From Acidobacteriota bacterium (GTDB lineage Bacteria > Acidobacteriota > Terriglobia > Acidiferrales > UBA7541), in the NCBI GenBank assembly GCA_003133505.1, contig PKXT01000084.1:12103-17372 (forward strand): DNA of 5,270 nt, written 5' to 3'. Shown piece after piece: positions 1 to 5,270 of this stretch (positions are counted from its first letter, which is position 1; each line of letters starts with the position of its first letter). The notes below the pieces were generated by a model. It was not told where the DNA came from, ran no database searches, and worked only from the letters and a program-made list of their open reading frames with translations. The position numbers and the translations under genes are program-made.

Positions 1-326
1 TCAGCCTGATGCAGCTCGCCAAAGTGTCCGCCGCTCTGGCCCGGCTTGATGACGCGCAAATCCCCTTCATATCCGTCCTGACGGATCCCACTACCGGCGG
101 TGTTACCGCCAGTTTCGCGATGCTGGGTGACCTCAATATCGCCGAGCCCGGCGCGCTGATTGGTTTCGCGGGGCCGCGTGTGATCGAGCAAACCATCCGC
201 CAAAAGCTCCCCGAAGGTTTTCAGCGTTCGGAATTCCTCCTCCAACATGGGTTCCTCGACGCCATAGTTCCTCGCGGCGAATTGAAGGCTTATATTTCCA
301 GTGCCTTAGATTTCTTCCTCGACTGA
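1..326 (+). CDS. accD: Acetyl-CoA carboxylase carboxyltransferase subunit beta, C-terminal part
   Basis: This is the 3' end of accD; the gene begins upstream of the window. The reading frame is open from position 3 and stops with TGA at 324-326, leaving about 107 residues. AccD is the beta subunit of the cytoplasmic carboxyltransferase, which with AccA moves the carboxyl group from biotin on AccB to acetyl-CoA, making malonyl-CoA for fatty acid synthesis. The visible part matches the end of the crotonase-like transferase domain: SVLTDPTTGGVTASFAMLGD (including the GG turn), then NIAEPGALIGFAGPRVIEQT, then KLPEGFQRSEFLL. These stretches closely resemble E. coli AccD as I recall it. The N-terminal zinc-ribbon domain lies outside the window. 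The family is usually about 280-305 residues, so roughly a third is seen, and the C-terminus ends at a normal place. folC starts 7 bases downstream. The identification is very secure. Confidence 0.97.
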   Translation, partial: SLMQLAKVSAALARLDDAQIPFISVLTDPTTGGVTASFAMLGDLNIAEPGALIGFAGPRVIEQTIRQKLPEGFQRSEFLLQHGFLDAIVPRGELKAYISSALDFFLD

Positions 327-333
327 CACTTCC

Positions 334-1725
334 ATGACTTACCAGGAATCCGTTGCCTGTTTGCTCACTCTGGGGCGGGAGTTGGCCGCGCCGCAACAGG
401 CCGGCGTCCAAAAGTTCAGCCTCGAAAATATCACTGTGCTGGCACGCCTGCTGGGGAATCCGCACCTCGCGAAGCCCTGCGTCCACATCGCGGGCACCAA
501 TGGTAAAGGCTCCACAGCGGCAATGCTCGATTCGATTTTGCGGGCCGCCGGACAGCGCACTGGCCTTTATACTTCGCCGCATTTGATGCGCATCAACGAA
601 CGCATTCGCCTCAGGGGAGAGGAAATCTCCGATGAAGCTTTCGCCGATTCCTGCACCCGCGTGATTGCGGCCGCCGAGCGCGGCATGGCCACCGGCGAAC
701 TGGCGGCCCATCCAACCTATTTCGAGTGTATGACTGGGATGGCATTCGATTGCTTCGCGCGCGCGCCACTTGATTTCGCCATATACGAAGTGGGTTTAGG
801 CGGCCGTCTGGATGCAACCAACATTGTCATGCCCGAAGTTGCCGTGATCACCCAGATAGATTTCGATCACGAAGATTATCTGGGTCATACGATTGAGGAC
901 ATCGCCGCCGAAAAAGCCGGAATCATCAAGGCCGGCACTCAAGTCGTAAGCTCTGCCGAAAATCCAGCCGCTCGGGCCGTGATCGCGCGCACCTGCGAAG
1001 AACGTGGCGCCCGGCTGGTGGAAGTGGACTCCGCATACAGCACATTGCCGGCGCGCGAATCCCAAGATTCGCCCGAGCGGTTTCCGCAGCCCGAGCTAGG
1101 GAACCTATCCGCGCGCGAGAATGACGGCCACGTGCGAGCCACGGTGACCAGCGCCATCACCGGTGCCACCTTAACCATCGCTCCCGCATTGCGAGGCCAG
1201 TTTCAACTGCGCAATGCGCTGGCGGCGGCCGCGGCGGCCGAGTTGCTCGCCCAGCATGGGCTTGCAATTCCAGCCTCCGCAATCGAACAGGGCATCGCCA
1301 CAACGCAATGGCCAGGCCGCTTGGAACGGCTGATGCGCCGGCCTGATGTCTATCTGGATGGTGCCCACAATTCTGCGGGCGCGCGCGAATTGCTTCGTTT
1401 TTGGCAGCGGGAATTTGCCGACCGCAGGATTTTTCTGGTGTATGGCGCGATGCGCGATAAAGCCGTGGATGAAATCGCCGGACTCCTCTTCCCCCACGCC
1501 GACCGCGTTTGGCTTACCGCCCCGCGTCAGCCCCGGGCCATTTCCGCTCCGCTCCTGGCCGAGATTGCCGGCCACCACGCCCGCGACTATCGCGTCGCGC
1601 CCGATCCCGCCGTGGCGCTCGAAGAAGCCATCCGCGAAGCCGCTCCCGGTGACGCCGTCTTCGCCACCGGCTCCCTCTACCTGGTCGCAGATCTCCGCCG
1701 CTACTGGCTCGCCAGAAATATATGA
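334..1725 (+). CDS. folC: Folylpolyglutamate synthase / dihydrofolate synthase
   Basis: This 463-residue cytoplasmic Mur-ligase-type enzyme adds L-glutamate to folates by gamma-glutamyl linkage using ATP, and in many bacteria also to dihydropteroate. The ATP-binding P-loop GTNGKGS is at residues 54-60 and TSPHL at 80-84. EVGLGGRLDATN spans 152-163. Glu152 and His179 have the spacing of the metal ligands in E. coli FolC. EKAGIIK (193-199) contains Lys194, which corresponds to the carbamylated lysine of FolC structures. The C-terminal Mur-ligase domain carries WPGRLE (326-331), LDGAHN (341-346) and ATGSLYLV (444-451). All key motifs are present, so the enzyme should be active. The ATG at 334 is the natural start: it lies 7 bases after the accD stop and gives a typical N-terminus. 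There is no Shine-Dalgarno before it, which suggests translational coupling to accD. Residues about 240-260 look like an extra loop compared with ordinary members. I cannot tell from sequence whether it is bifunctional or only a folylpolyglutamate synthase. Confidence 0.96.
   Translation: MTYQESVACLLTLGRELAAPQQAGVQKFSLENITVLARLLGNPHLAKPCVHIAGTNGKGSTAAMLDSILRAAGQRTGLYTSPHLMRINERIRLRGEEISDEAFADSCTRVIAAAERGMATGELAAHPTYFECMTGMAFDCFARAPLDFAIYEVGLGGRLDATNIVMPEVAVITQIDFDHEDYLGHTIEDIAAEKAGIIKAGTQVVSSAENPAARAVIARTCEERGARLVEVDSAYSTLPARESQDSPERFPQPELGNLSARENDGHVRATVTSAITGATLTIAPALRGQFQLRNALAAAAAAELLAQHGLAIPASAIEQGIATTQWPGRLERLMRRPDVYLDGAHNSAGARELLRFWQREFADRRIFLVYGAMRDKAVDEIAGLLFPHADRVWLTAPRQPRAISAPLLAEIAGHHARDYRVAPDPAVALEEAIREAAPGDAVFATGSLYLVADLRRYWLARNI
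1051..1118 (+). repeat. Possible 60-base in-frame insertion in folC bounded by 8-base direct repeats
   Basis: GCGCGCGA occurs at 1051-1058 and again at 1111-1118, exactly 60 bases (20 codons) apart and in the same frame, so Ala-Arg-Glu is encoded twice (residues 240-242 and 260-262). Between them the protein is rich in Pro, Ser, Gln and Glu. A perfect 7-bp inverted repeat with a CCAA loop (GCGAATC 1055-1061, GATTCGC 1066-1072) overlaps the left copy. Removing one repeat plus the intervening bases would leave an open frame and a shorter, more ordinary loop. Against this, the repeat is a simple GC-rich string: GCGCGCGAAT also occurs at 1381-1390 in the same gene, so chance and codon preference could explain it. 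This is an inference only. Confidence 0.25.
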
Positions 1726-1758
1726 CGATCAAACGTTGCCCATGGGTGAGGCGCACAA

Positions 1759-1771
1759 CCTCCCCGGGAGG
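1759..1771 (+). promoter_or_regulatory. Shine-Dalgarno sequence inside a perfect inverted repeat
   Basis: CCTCC (1759-1763) and GGAGG (1767-1771) are perfectly complementary, separated by CCG; the symmetry can be read as CCTCCC-C-GGGAGG. The right arm plus the next A (GGGAGGA, 1766-1772) is a near-ideal Shine-Dalgarno sequence placed 8 bases before the ATG at 1781. If the RNA folds, the ribosome-binding site is masked by its own anti-Shine-Dalgarno arm. The loop is only 3 bases and the stem 5 bp, so stability is uncertain. No run of T follows, so it is not a rho-independent terminator. Confidence 0.35.
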
Positions 1772-1780
1772 AATGACAAC

Positions 1781-1960
1781 ATGAAAAAATGGGAAGACTG
1801 CGACGCTTGCCGGAAGATGATCAAGGAAAAGCATTTTCCCGAAAGACTGAGGACGGTAGGATTGCGCGGGCAATCCCTTGCCACTTTCTTCCGCTACCCT
1901 CAAGTTCAACAATTCGCCGGATCCCACAGATTCCAGCGTTGCGCCGAGCCTGCTACTTGA
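1781..1960 (+). CDS. Small hypothetical ORF with a strong ribosome-binding site (doubtful)
   Basis: This 59-residue ORF begins with ATG 8 bases after GGGAGGA (1766-1772), the best Shine-Dalgarno match in the window, and ends with TGA at 1958-1960. I do not recognise the product. The first half is charged and protein-like, starting MKKWEDCDACRKMIKEK, with Cys7 and Cys10 forming a CxxC pair close to Trp4. The second half is Arg, Gln and Phe rich with no recognisable motif, has one more Cys (54), and is interrupted at DNA level by a perfect hairpin (1859-1876). There is no signal peptide or membrane segment. It could be a real small metal-binding or redox-type peptide, the 5' remnant of a decayed gene, or a chance ORF. 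CxxC alone is not evidence of function. Confidence 0.25.
   Translation: MKKWEDCDACRKMIKEKHFPERLRTVGLRGQSLATFFRYPQVQQFAGSHRFQRCAEPAT
1859..1876 (+). other. Perfect 7-bp inverted repeat with tetraloop (hairpin)
   Basis: GGATTGC (1859-1865) and GCAATCC (1870-1876) pair perfectly around the loop GCGG. The following bases (CTTGCCACTTTCTT) are pyrimidine-rich but contain no uninterrupted T run, so this is at best a poor intrinsic terminator for the accD-folC transcript. It could instead be a short structured RNA element, or chance. It lies inside the doubtful small ORF. Confidence 0.3.
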
Positions 1961-2053
1961 TGGGCAAAGCCATTTCTACTCGTTACCAAATCAAGCACCG
2001 CGAAATCCGCCTCGATGGCGCGGGTTTGCCGTGCTTTTCGGGCGAATGCTACG

Positions 2054-2890
2054 ATGTTGAGTCCTCCCATGCTTGCCGAAACCACATATAAACCGCGAAT
2101 TGGCGTGCCTTATCGCGCGGCCTCGGAAGAAAAGGCCGGTAAACGTGAGGCCTACGACAAATATCTGCGCGCTATTGAAGCCGCGGGCGGCCAGCCTATG
2201 GAAATTTCGCTTTCGCTCGATGCGAACGCGCTCCGCCGCGCCGCCGAATCGGCAGACGCCTTTGTCCTGCCCGGCAGCAATTGCGACGTAGCTCCCGCGC
2301 GCTACCACGCCCAGCCGCATGCATTAGCTGGCGCCGTGGATGCCCTGCGCGAAAATACCGATACCGCGCTGCTCGAGGAAGCGTTCCGCATGGGCAAGTC
2401 GGTGCTGGGCATTTGCTACGGCATGCAGCATCTCAACGTCTTTCTAGGCGGAACGCTGGTGCAGGACATCGCCAGCGAAATGGGCTCCACGATTGAACAT
2501 GTGTGGCACAAGGAAACTGCCCGAACCGAAGAACCTTACCACGCAATCGAAATTGTCCCCGGCTCACGGCTGGCGGAACTGACTAATGCAGGAGCGAGCG
2601 CTCAAACTGTAGATATAAATTCTTCGCATCATCAGTCGGTGCTGGAACCAGGCCGGAAATTGCGCATTTCCGCACGTTCGTCCGACGGTGTGGTGGAAGC
2701 GATTGAATGGACTGGACCGGAATGGGTGATCGGTGTCGAATGGCACCCGGAACGAATGATGGGGGCAGCCGCAAAGCCGGAAACTGATGCCGATTCAAAA
2801 AATGACGAGGGGATTCGGCTTGCACAGCATCTTTTCCAGCAACTAATCGTCGCGGCGCGCACGGCCAGTCTCCATGCGAGGCCGGCATGA
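2054..2890 (+). CDS. Class I glutamine amidotransferase-like gamma-glutamyl hydrolase (peptidase C26, PuuD-like)
   Basis: This 278-residue protein belongs to the peptidase C26 branch of the class I amidotransferase fold, which includes gamma-glutamyl-GABA hydrolase (PuuD) and folate gamma-glutamyl hydrolase; it should cut a gamma-glutamyl amide bond in the cytoplasm. KPRIGVPYR near the N-terminus starts the first strand. LPGSNCDVAP (72-81) is the substrate-loop motif. GICYGMQHLN (119-128) contains the nucleophile elbow with Cys121. NSSHHQSV (189-196) and VEWHPERM (228-235) follow, the latter supplying catalytic His231 and Glu233. The triad is complete. The start is uncertain: ATG 2054 has a weak GGGCGA 8 bases upstream. 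ATG 2069 is equally possible, and ATG 2015 would add 13 residues of unlikely sequence. The stop overlaps the next gene by ATGA. The exact substrate cannot be read from sequence. Putrescine-pathway neighbours (puuA, puuB, puuC) are absent from the window, so the name puuD is not used. Confidence 0.9.
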   Translation: MLSPPMLAETTYKPRIGVPYRAASEEKAGKREAYDKYLRAIEAAGGQPMEISLSLDANALRRAAESADAFVLPGSNCDVAPARYHAQPHALAGAVDALRENTDTALLEEAFRMGKSVLGICYGMQHLNVFLGGTLVQDIASEMGSTIEHVWHKETARTEEPYHAIEIVPGSRLAELTNAGASAQTVDINSSHHQSVLEPGRKLRISARSSDGVVEAIEWTGPEWVIGVEWHPERMMGAAAKPETDADSKNDEGIRLAQHLFQQLIVAARTASLHARPA

Positions 2891-3651
2891 TTTCTCTGGC
2901 CGGCAAAGGAGCGGTTATCACCGGCGGATCTCGCGGCATCGGTGCAGCCACGGTGCGCCTGTTAGCTCGTGCCGGGGCCGACGTGGTTTTCAGCTTCCAT
3001 AAGAACCGAGAAGCCGCGCAGCAGGTGGAGCAGGAATCCCGCAAGCATGGAACGCGCGTGGAATCGTTTCGCGCGGATTTGCGGCGTATGGCCGATGCTC
3101 AGGCGCTGATTGAATTTGGCTCCGAGCGCCTCGGACAAGTGGACATCCTGGTGGCCAATGCGGGCATATGGAATGCCGAGAACGCTCCCATCGAATCTTT
3201 AACCGAGCGCCAATGGGACGAGATGATGCAGGTGAATTTAAAGAGCGTATATTCTGTTGCGCACTTCGTGGCCCCGCAAATGATCGCGCGGCGGTCGGGG
3301 CGCATCATTATAATTAGCTCCACGGCCGGACAGCGCGGTGAAGCGTTCCATTCGCATTACGCGGCAACCAAAGGTGCGGTCATCAGCTTTGTGAAGTCGC
3401 TCGCTACCGAACTGGCGCGGCACAACGTCCTGGTAAACTGCGTGGCGCCGGGGTGGGTGAATACCGATATGTGCAAGTCAACACTTGAATCGCGCTCGGG
3501 ACGTAAATTTGCCCTGGCCCAAATCCCACTGGGGCGCGTTGCAACTACGGAGGAACTCGCCGGGCCCATATTGTTCCTGGCTTCTGACTTGGCGACTTTC
3601 ATTACTGGCGAGATTCTGAATGTGAACGGGGGATCGGTCCTGTGCGGATGA
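2887..3651 (+). CDS. Short-chain dehydrogenase/reductase, FabG-like (classical SDR)
   Basis: This 254-residue cytoplasmic oxidoreductase has the normal classical-SDR length and every classical motif. The nucleotide-binding TGGSRGIG is at 12-19 and NAG at 91-93. The catalytic tetrad is Asn117, Ser145, Tyr158 and Lys162 (YAATK at 158-162). PGW at 188-190 follows, and the C-terminus reads ITGEILNVNGGS, typical of 3-oxoacyl-ACP reductases and their relatives. Arg16 in the glycine loop and the lack of an acidic residue at the end of the second strand (FSFHK) point to NADP(H). The ATG at 2887 overlaps the stop of the C26 gene (ATGA), with GAGG at 2878-2881 five bases upstream, so the pair is probably translationally coupled. 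The substrate is unknown. FabG itself is possible, but no acpP, fabD or fabF lies nearby, and such SDRs have many substrates. The pteridine-reductase signature TGxxxRxG is absent (Gly17 instead of Arg). Confidence 0.93.
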   Translation: MISLAGKGAVITGGSRGIGAATVRLLARAGADVVFSFHKNREAAQQVEQESRKHGTRVESFRADLRRMADAQALIEFGSERLGQVDILVANAGIWNAENAPIESLTERQWDEMMQVNLKSVYSVAHFVAPQMIARRSGRIIIISSTAGQRGEAFHSHYAATKGAVISFVKSLATELARHNVLVNCVAPGWVNTDMCKSTLESRSGRKFALAQIPLGRVATTEELAGPILFLASDLATFITGEILNVNGGSVLCG

Positions 3652-3654
3652 GGG
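3650..3654 (+). promoter_or_regulatory. Ribosome-binding site of the LolA-like gene
   Basis: GAGGG sits 8 bases before the ATG at 3663 and overlaps the TGA stop of the SDR gene (3649-3651). This supports the start at 3663 and co-translation along one mRNA. Confidence 0.6.
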
Positions 3655-3662
3655 CTGCCTAA

Positions 3663-4490
3663 ATGATTCGTTTGCTCGGGAAGCTGCTGGCGATTGCGAT
3701 GGTGCTGGCGGCGGCGGTTAGCTCGGGTGTCCGTGCGCAGAATACCGGGGTCCCGATGCCGGACCAGAATGCACAAGAGGCTCGCGAGTTGCTGCAACAG
3801 ACCATCCAGGCGCTGGGCGGCCAGAGCTACATGAATTTGCGCGATTCAACCTGCGAAGCGCGGCTGAGTTCGTTTGGTCATTCGGGCGAACTGATGGGAT
3901 TCGACATGTTTCTTGAGATGACAAAAGTTCCGGACAAGGCCCGCACTGAACATTCCAAGAAGCGCAATATCATCGAGGTCTTCAACGGCGATAAAGGATG
4001 GGTGCTCGATAAGGGAGGCGTCGCCGAAGCGCCGCCGGATCAAGTGAAGGCTTGGACCGACCACCTGAAGAAAGATATTGGCCACGTGCTTCGCTCTCGC
4101 ATTAACGAGCCGGGAATGATCCTGCGGTACGCGGGGGCCGACGTGGTGGATTTGAAAGAGGTGAGCTGGGTAGAGCTAACCGATAGCGACGACTGGACCA
4201 TCCGGCTGGCCCTTGACAGCATTACGCATTTGCCGGTGCGTGAGGTGGTGAACTCGCAGGATCCCGCATCGCAACTTCGCACCGAACAAATCTACGAGTT
4301 CTCCAATTACCACTCCATTTCGGGGGTGCAGACCCCCTATCAAATTTCCGCATCACGCAATGGATTTCGAGTGTTTCAAGAGTTTCTCGATACGTGCAGC
4401 TATAACACAGGATTGAGCGATTCGCTTTTTACCAAAGAGTCGCTGGAAGAGCGCTGGGCCCAAGTAGACAAAAAAAAGCTATTCAAATAA
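3663..4490 (+). CDS. Secreted LolA/LppX-like beta-sheet protein of unknown role
   Basis: This 275-residue protein has a clear Sec signal peptide: basic MIRLLGK, a hydrophobic stretch at about 8-20, and a probable cut after VRA (23-25). No Cys follows the cut site, so it is not a lipoprotein; the mature protein should be periplasmic or surface-exposed. The mature part resembles the outer-membrane lipoprotein-sorting (LolA/LppX-like) families. It has ALGGQSYMNLRD at 50-61, a central EVFNGDKGWVLDKGG (105-119) like the DGkxGW turn of that group, then a strand with WTIRLALDSITHLPVREVV (178-196), and a C-terminal GVQTPYQISASRNG (221-234). Such folds bind lipids or other hydrophobic ligands, but true LolA function is not implied, and no lolB or lolCDE is nearby. 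It follows the SDR gene by 11 bases and is probably in the same operon. A run of eight A at 4470-4477 lies near the 3' end, but the frame is intact. The family resemblance is moderate and recalled, not searched. Confidence 0.75.
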   Translation: MIRLLGKLLAIAMVLAAAVSSGVRAQNTGVPMPDQNAQEARELLQQTIQALGGQSYMNLRDSTCEARLSSFGHSGELMGFDMFLEMTKVPDKARTEHSKKRNIIEVFNGDKGWVLDKGGVAEAPPDQVKAWTDHLKKDIGHVLRSRINEPGMILRYAGADVVDLKEVSWVELTDSDDWTIRLALDSITHLPVREVVNSQDPASQLRTEQIYEFSNYHSISGVQTPYQISASRNGFRVFQEFLDTCSYNTGLSDSLFTKESLEERWAQVDKKKLFK

Positions 4491-4608
4491 CTTAATCCCG
4501 GAAAGATATCCCAACATCTCCAACGCCCTGGACCTGGCCCTAGCTGTCCCTCTGAACCATTGATACCAAAAAGGAATTTGCGGCGCATTGAAATCGTGTC
4601 AATAAGCC
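4491..4608. other. Convergent intergenic gap
   Basis: This 118-base gap separates the end of the plus-strand LolA-like gene from the end of the minus-strand methyltransferase gene. A bidirectional terminator would be expected here. I see only a weak GGAC/GTCC pairing in the middle of the gap, too short to call, and no hairpin followed by a T run on either strand. Confidence 0.5.
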
Positions 4609-5270
4609 TTATGTTTGCAACTGGCCACAGAAAACTTCGGTGGTGTATTCGAGCACGACGTGGCCGTCATTCTGATGTTCTCGAAAGACCCTGGCGAGAT
4701 CGTCGATCATGGGTTCGTGTCCCGGCTGGCCGGCAGTCGGGGCATAAGAGGAGGATAGTAGTCGGCCTTTCAGGCCTTCCCAATTGAGACGCTGGGAATT
4801 CGGAAAATTGTTCAGGATGACGGCGCTGGGCGCAAAGAAGTCGCGAATTTGCTGGTCACTAGTGCGGCGGCCTGCTACTGCCTGCTCTCCGCCACAATGA
4901 CGGGAAATGAGTTCATGGTAAGAGGTGTTGAACGAATCGCCTGAAGAGATACGGCGATTCCAGACCAGGACAACCCACCCGAGCGGCCGAAGAATTCGCG
5001 CAAACTCAATCCGCGCTGGTTGGGGATTAATCCAATGGAATGCCTGCCCGACGGCAATGAAATCAACGCTGCCATCGGATAGTGTGGTGGCTTCCGCGCT
5101 GCCGTCCACACTGTGAAAGTTCCTCCAATCGCGCAGATATTCCTCGCCGGCGCGCCGCATCTCTGCATTGGGTTCAATTCCTATGACGGAGTTTCCGTTC
5201 CGGAGAAAAACCTGGGCTAGCAGTCCAGTTCCGGAAGCAATATCAGCGACAACGGATTGCGGGTTCAATC
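4609..5270 (-). CDS. Class I SAM-dependent methyltransferase (Methyltransf_11 type), N-terminus cut by window edge
   Basis: The minus-strand frame is open from the right edge to a TAA at 4611-4609, giving about 219 residues. The first in-frame candidate start is a TTG at 5268-5266, but that codon leads straight into the first Rossmann strand, so the true start, perhaps 30-50 residues earlier, lies outside the window. Motif I is VVADIASGTGLL (about 6-17 of the visible part), followed by the acidic end of the second strand in VIGIEPNAEM (28-37), where Glu32 should contact the SAM ribose. GQAFHWI (74-80) and the RILRPLGWVVLVWN stretch (91-104) are typical of small cytosolic methyltransferases of the UbiE/YcgJ-like Methyltransf_11 group. 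Near the C-terminus, LEYTTEVFCGQL (206-217) is also common in this group. The usual RPGG turn reads RPLG here. The substrate cannot be inferred. It converges on the operon on the other strand and is probably functionally separate. Confidence 0.88.
   Translation of the reverse strand, partial: LNPQSVVADIASGTGLLAQVFLRNGNSVIGIEPNAEMRRAGEEYLRDWRNFHSVDGSAEATTLSDGSVDFIAVGQAFHWINPQPARIEFARILRPLGWVVLVWNRRISSGDSFNTSYHELISRHCGGEQAVAGRRTSDQQIRDFFAPSAVILNNFPNSQRLNWEGLKGRLLSSSYAPTAGQPGHEPMIDDLARVFREHQNDGHVVLEYTTEVFCGQLQT

Larger units (their letters stand above)
1726..2053. other. 328-base gap between folC and the C26 hydrolase gene
   Basis: Apart from the doubtful ORF at 1781-1960 and the two inverted repeats described separately, I see nothing identifiable here: no tRNA, no recognisable riboswitch core and no convincing sigma-70 promoter. 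TTGATG at 1957-1962 resembles a -35 box but has no good -10 partner at the usual distance. The gap is much longer than the other gaps on this strand (7, -4 and 11 bases), so a transcription boundary between accD-folC and the downstream trio probably lies within it. Confidence 0.5.

Noticed and set aside
133..711. 192-codon minus-strand ORF across accD and folC
   Set aside because: It lies antisense to two secure genes and its translation is Arg/Gly/His-rich with no domain; it is a by-product of GC-rich coding sequence.
1222..1239. Tandem 9-base repeat (GCGGCGGCC twice) in folC
   Set aside because: It encodes a poly-alanine helix segment (about residues 297-302) using common GC-rich codons, and such Ala runs are ordinary in this part of FolC.
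1957..1985. Possible sigma-70 promoter ahead of the C26 gene, TTGATG as -35
   Set aside because: At a 16-18 base spacing there is no TATAAT-like hexamer; the best candidate is TCGTTA, which is not persuasive.
1789..2091. 100-codon plus-strand ORF in the folC-C26 gap
   Set aside because: It has no good ribosome-binding site for its ATG, its composition is Arg-rich and unlike its neighbours, and it overlaps the start of the well-supported C26 gene in another frame.
2887..3651. SDR as a folate-pathway pteridine or dihydromonapterin reductase because of the nearby folC
   Set aside because: The pteridine-reductase signature TGxxxRxG requires Arg where this protein has Gly17; the motif here is the ordinary TGxxxGIG.
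3663..4490. Naming the secreted protein LolA
   Set aside because: The resemblance is to the broad LolA/LppX-like fold group only; its length and signatures differ from true LolA, and no Lol transport genes are present.
4520..4560. Bidirectional terminator in the convergent gap
   Set aside because: Only a 4-bp GGAC/GTCC pairing with a mismatched interior was found, and no T run on either strand.

Overview
The window is a compact, mostly plus-strand bacterial segment of fairly high GC content with short gaps between genes. It fits a Gram-negative host: one product has a signal peptide and resembles the LolA/LppX-like periplasmic proteins. The gene mix (accD-folC, a peptidase C26 amidohydrolase, a FabG-like reductase, a LolA-like secreted protein) recalls Acidobacteriota genomes. 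That assignment is an inference from general resemblance and was not tested by any search.

Layout. (1) Positions 1-326 hold the C-terminal end of accD, the carboxyltransferase beta subunit of acetyl-CoA carboxylase. (2) folC follows 7 bases later (334-1725) and is almost certainly co-transcribed; it has no visible Shine-Dalgarno sequence. (3) Positions 1726-2053 form a 328-base stretch with no recognisable gene. It contains a doubtful 59-codon ORF (1781-1960) with a strong Shine-Dalgarno buried in a perfect inverted repeat, and a second 7-bp perfect hairpin at 1859-1876. (4) A class I glutamine amidotransferase-fold hydrolase of the peptidase C26 (PuuD-like) family lies at about 2054-2890. 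It overlaps by ATGA a short-chain dehydrogenase/reductase (2887-3651), and 11 bases later comes a secreted LolA-like protein (3663-4490). These three look like one operon. (5) After a 118-base convergent gap, a class I SAM-dependent methyltransferase runs on the minus strand (4609-5270), with its N-terminus beyond the right edge.

How the genes may work together. accD and folC are housekeeping genes, for malonyl-CoA supply and folate polyglutamylation, and they are neighbours in other bacteria such as E. coli. The downstream trio has tight spacing but no obvious shared pathway. FolC makes gamma-glutamyl bonds and the C26 family includes enzymes that cut them, so a folate or gamma-glutamyl link is possible but unproven. 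The SDR does not carry the pteridine-reductase signature.

No mobile element, CRISPR array, tRNA or rRNA was seen. The oddest signals are a possible 60-base in-frame insertion in folC, bounded by 8-base direct repeats and carrying a small palindrome, and the hairpin-masked ribosome-binding site in the folC-C26 gap. I see no convincing new biological system here.
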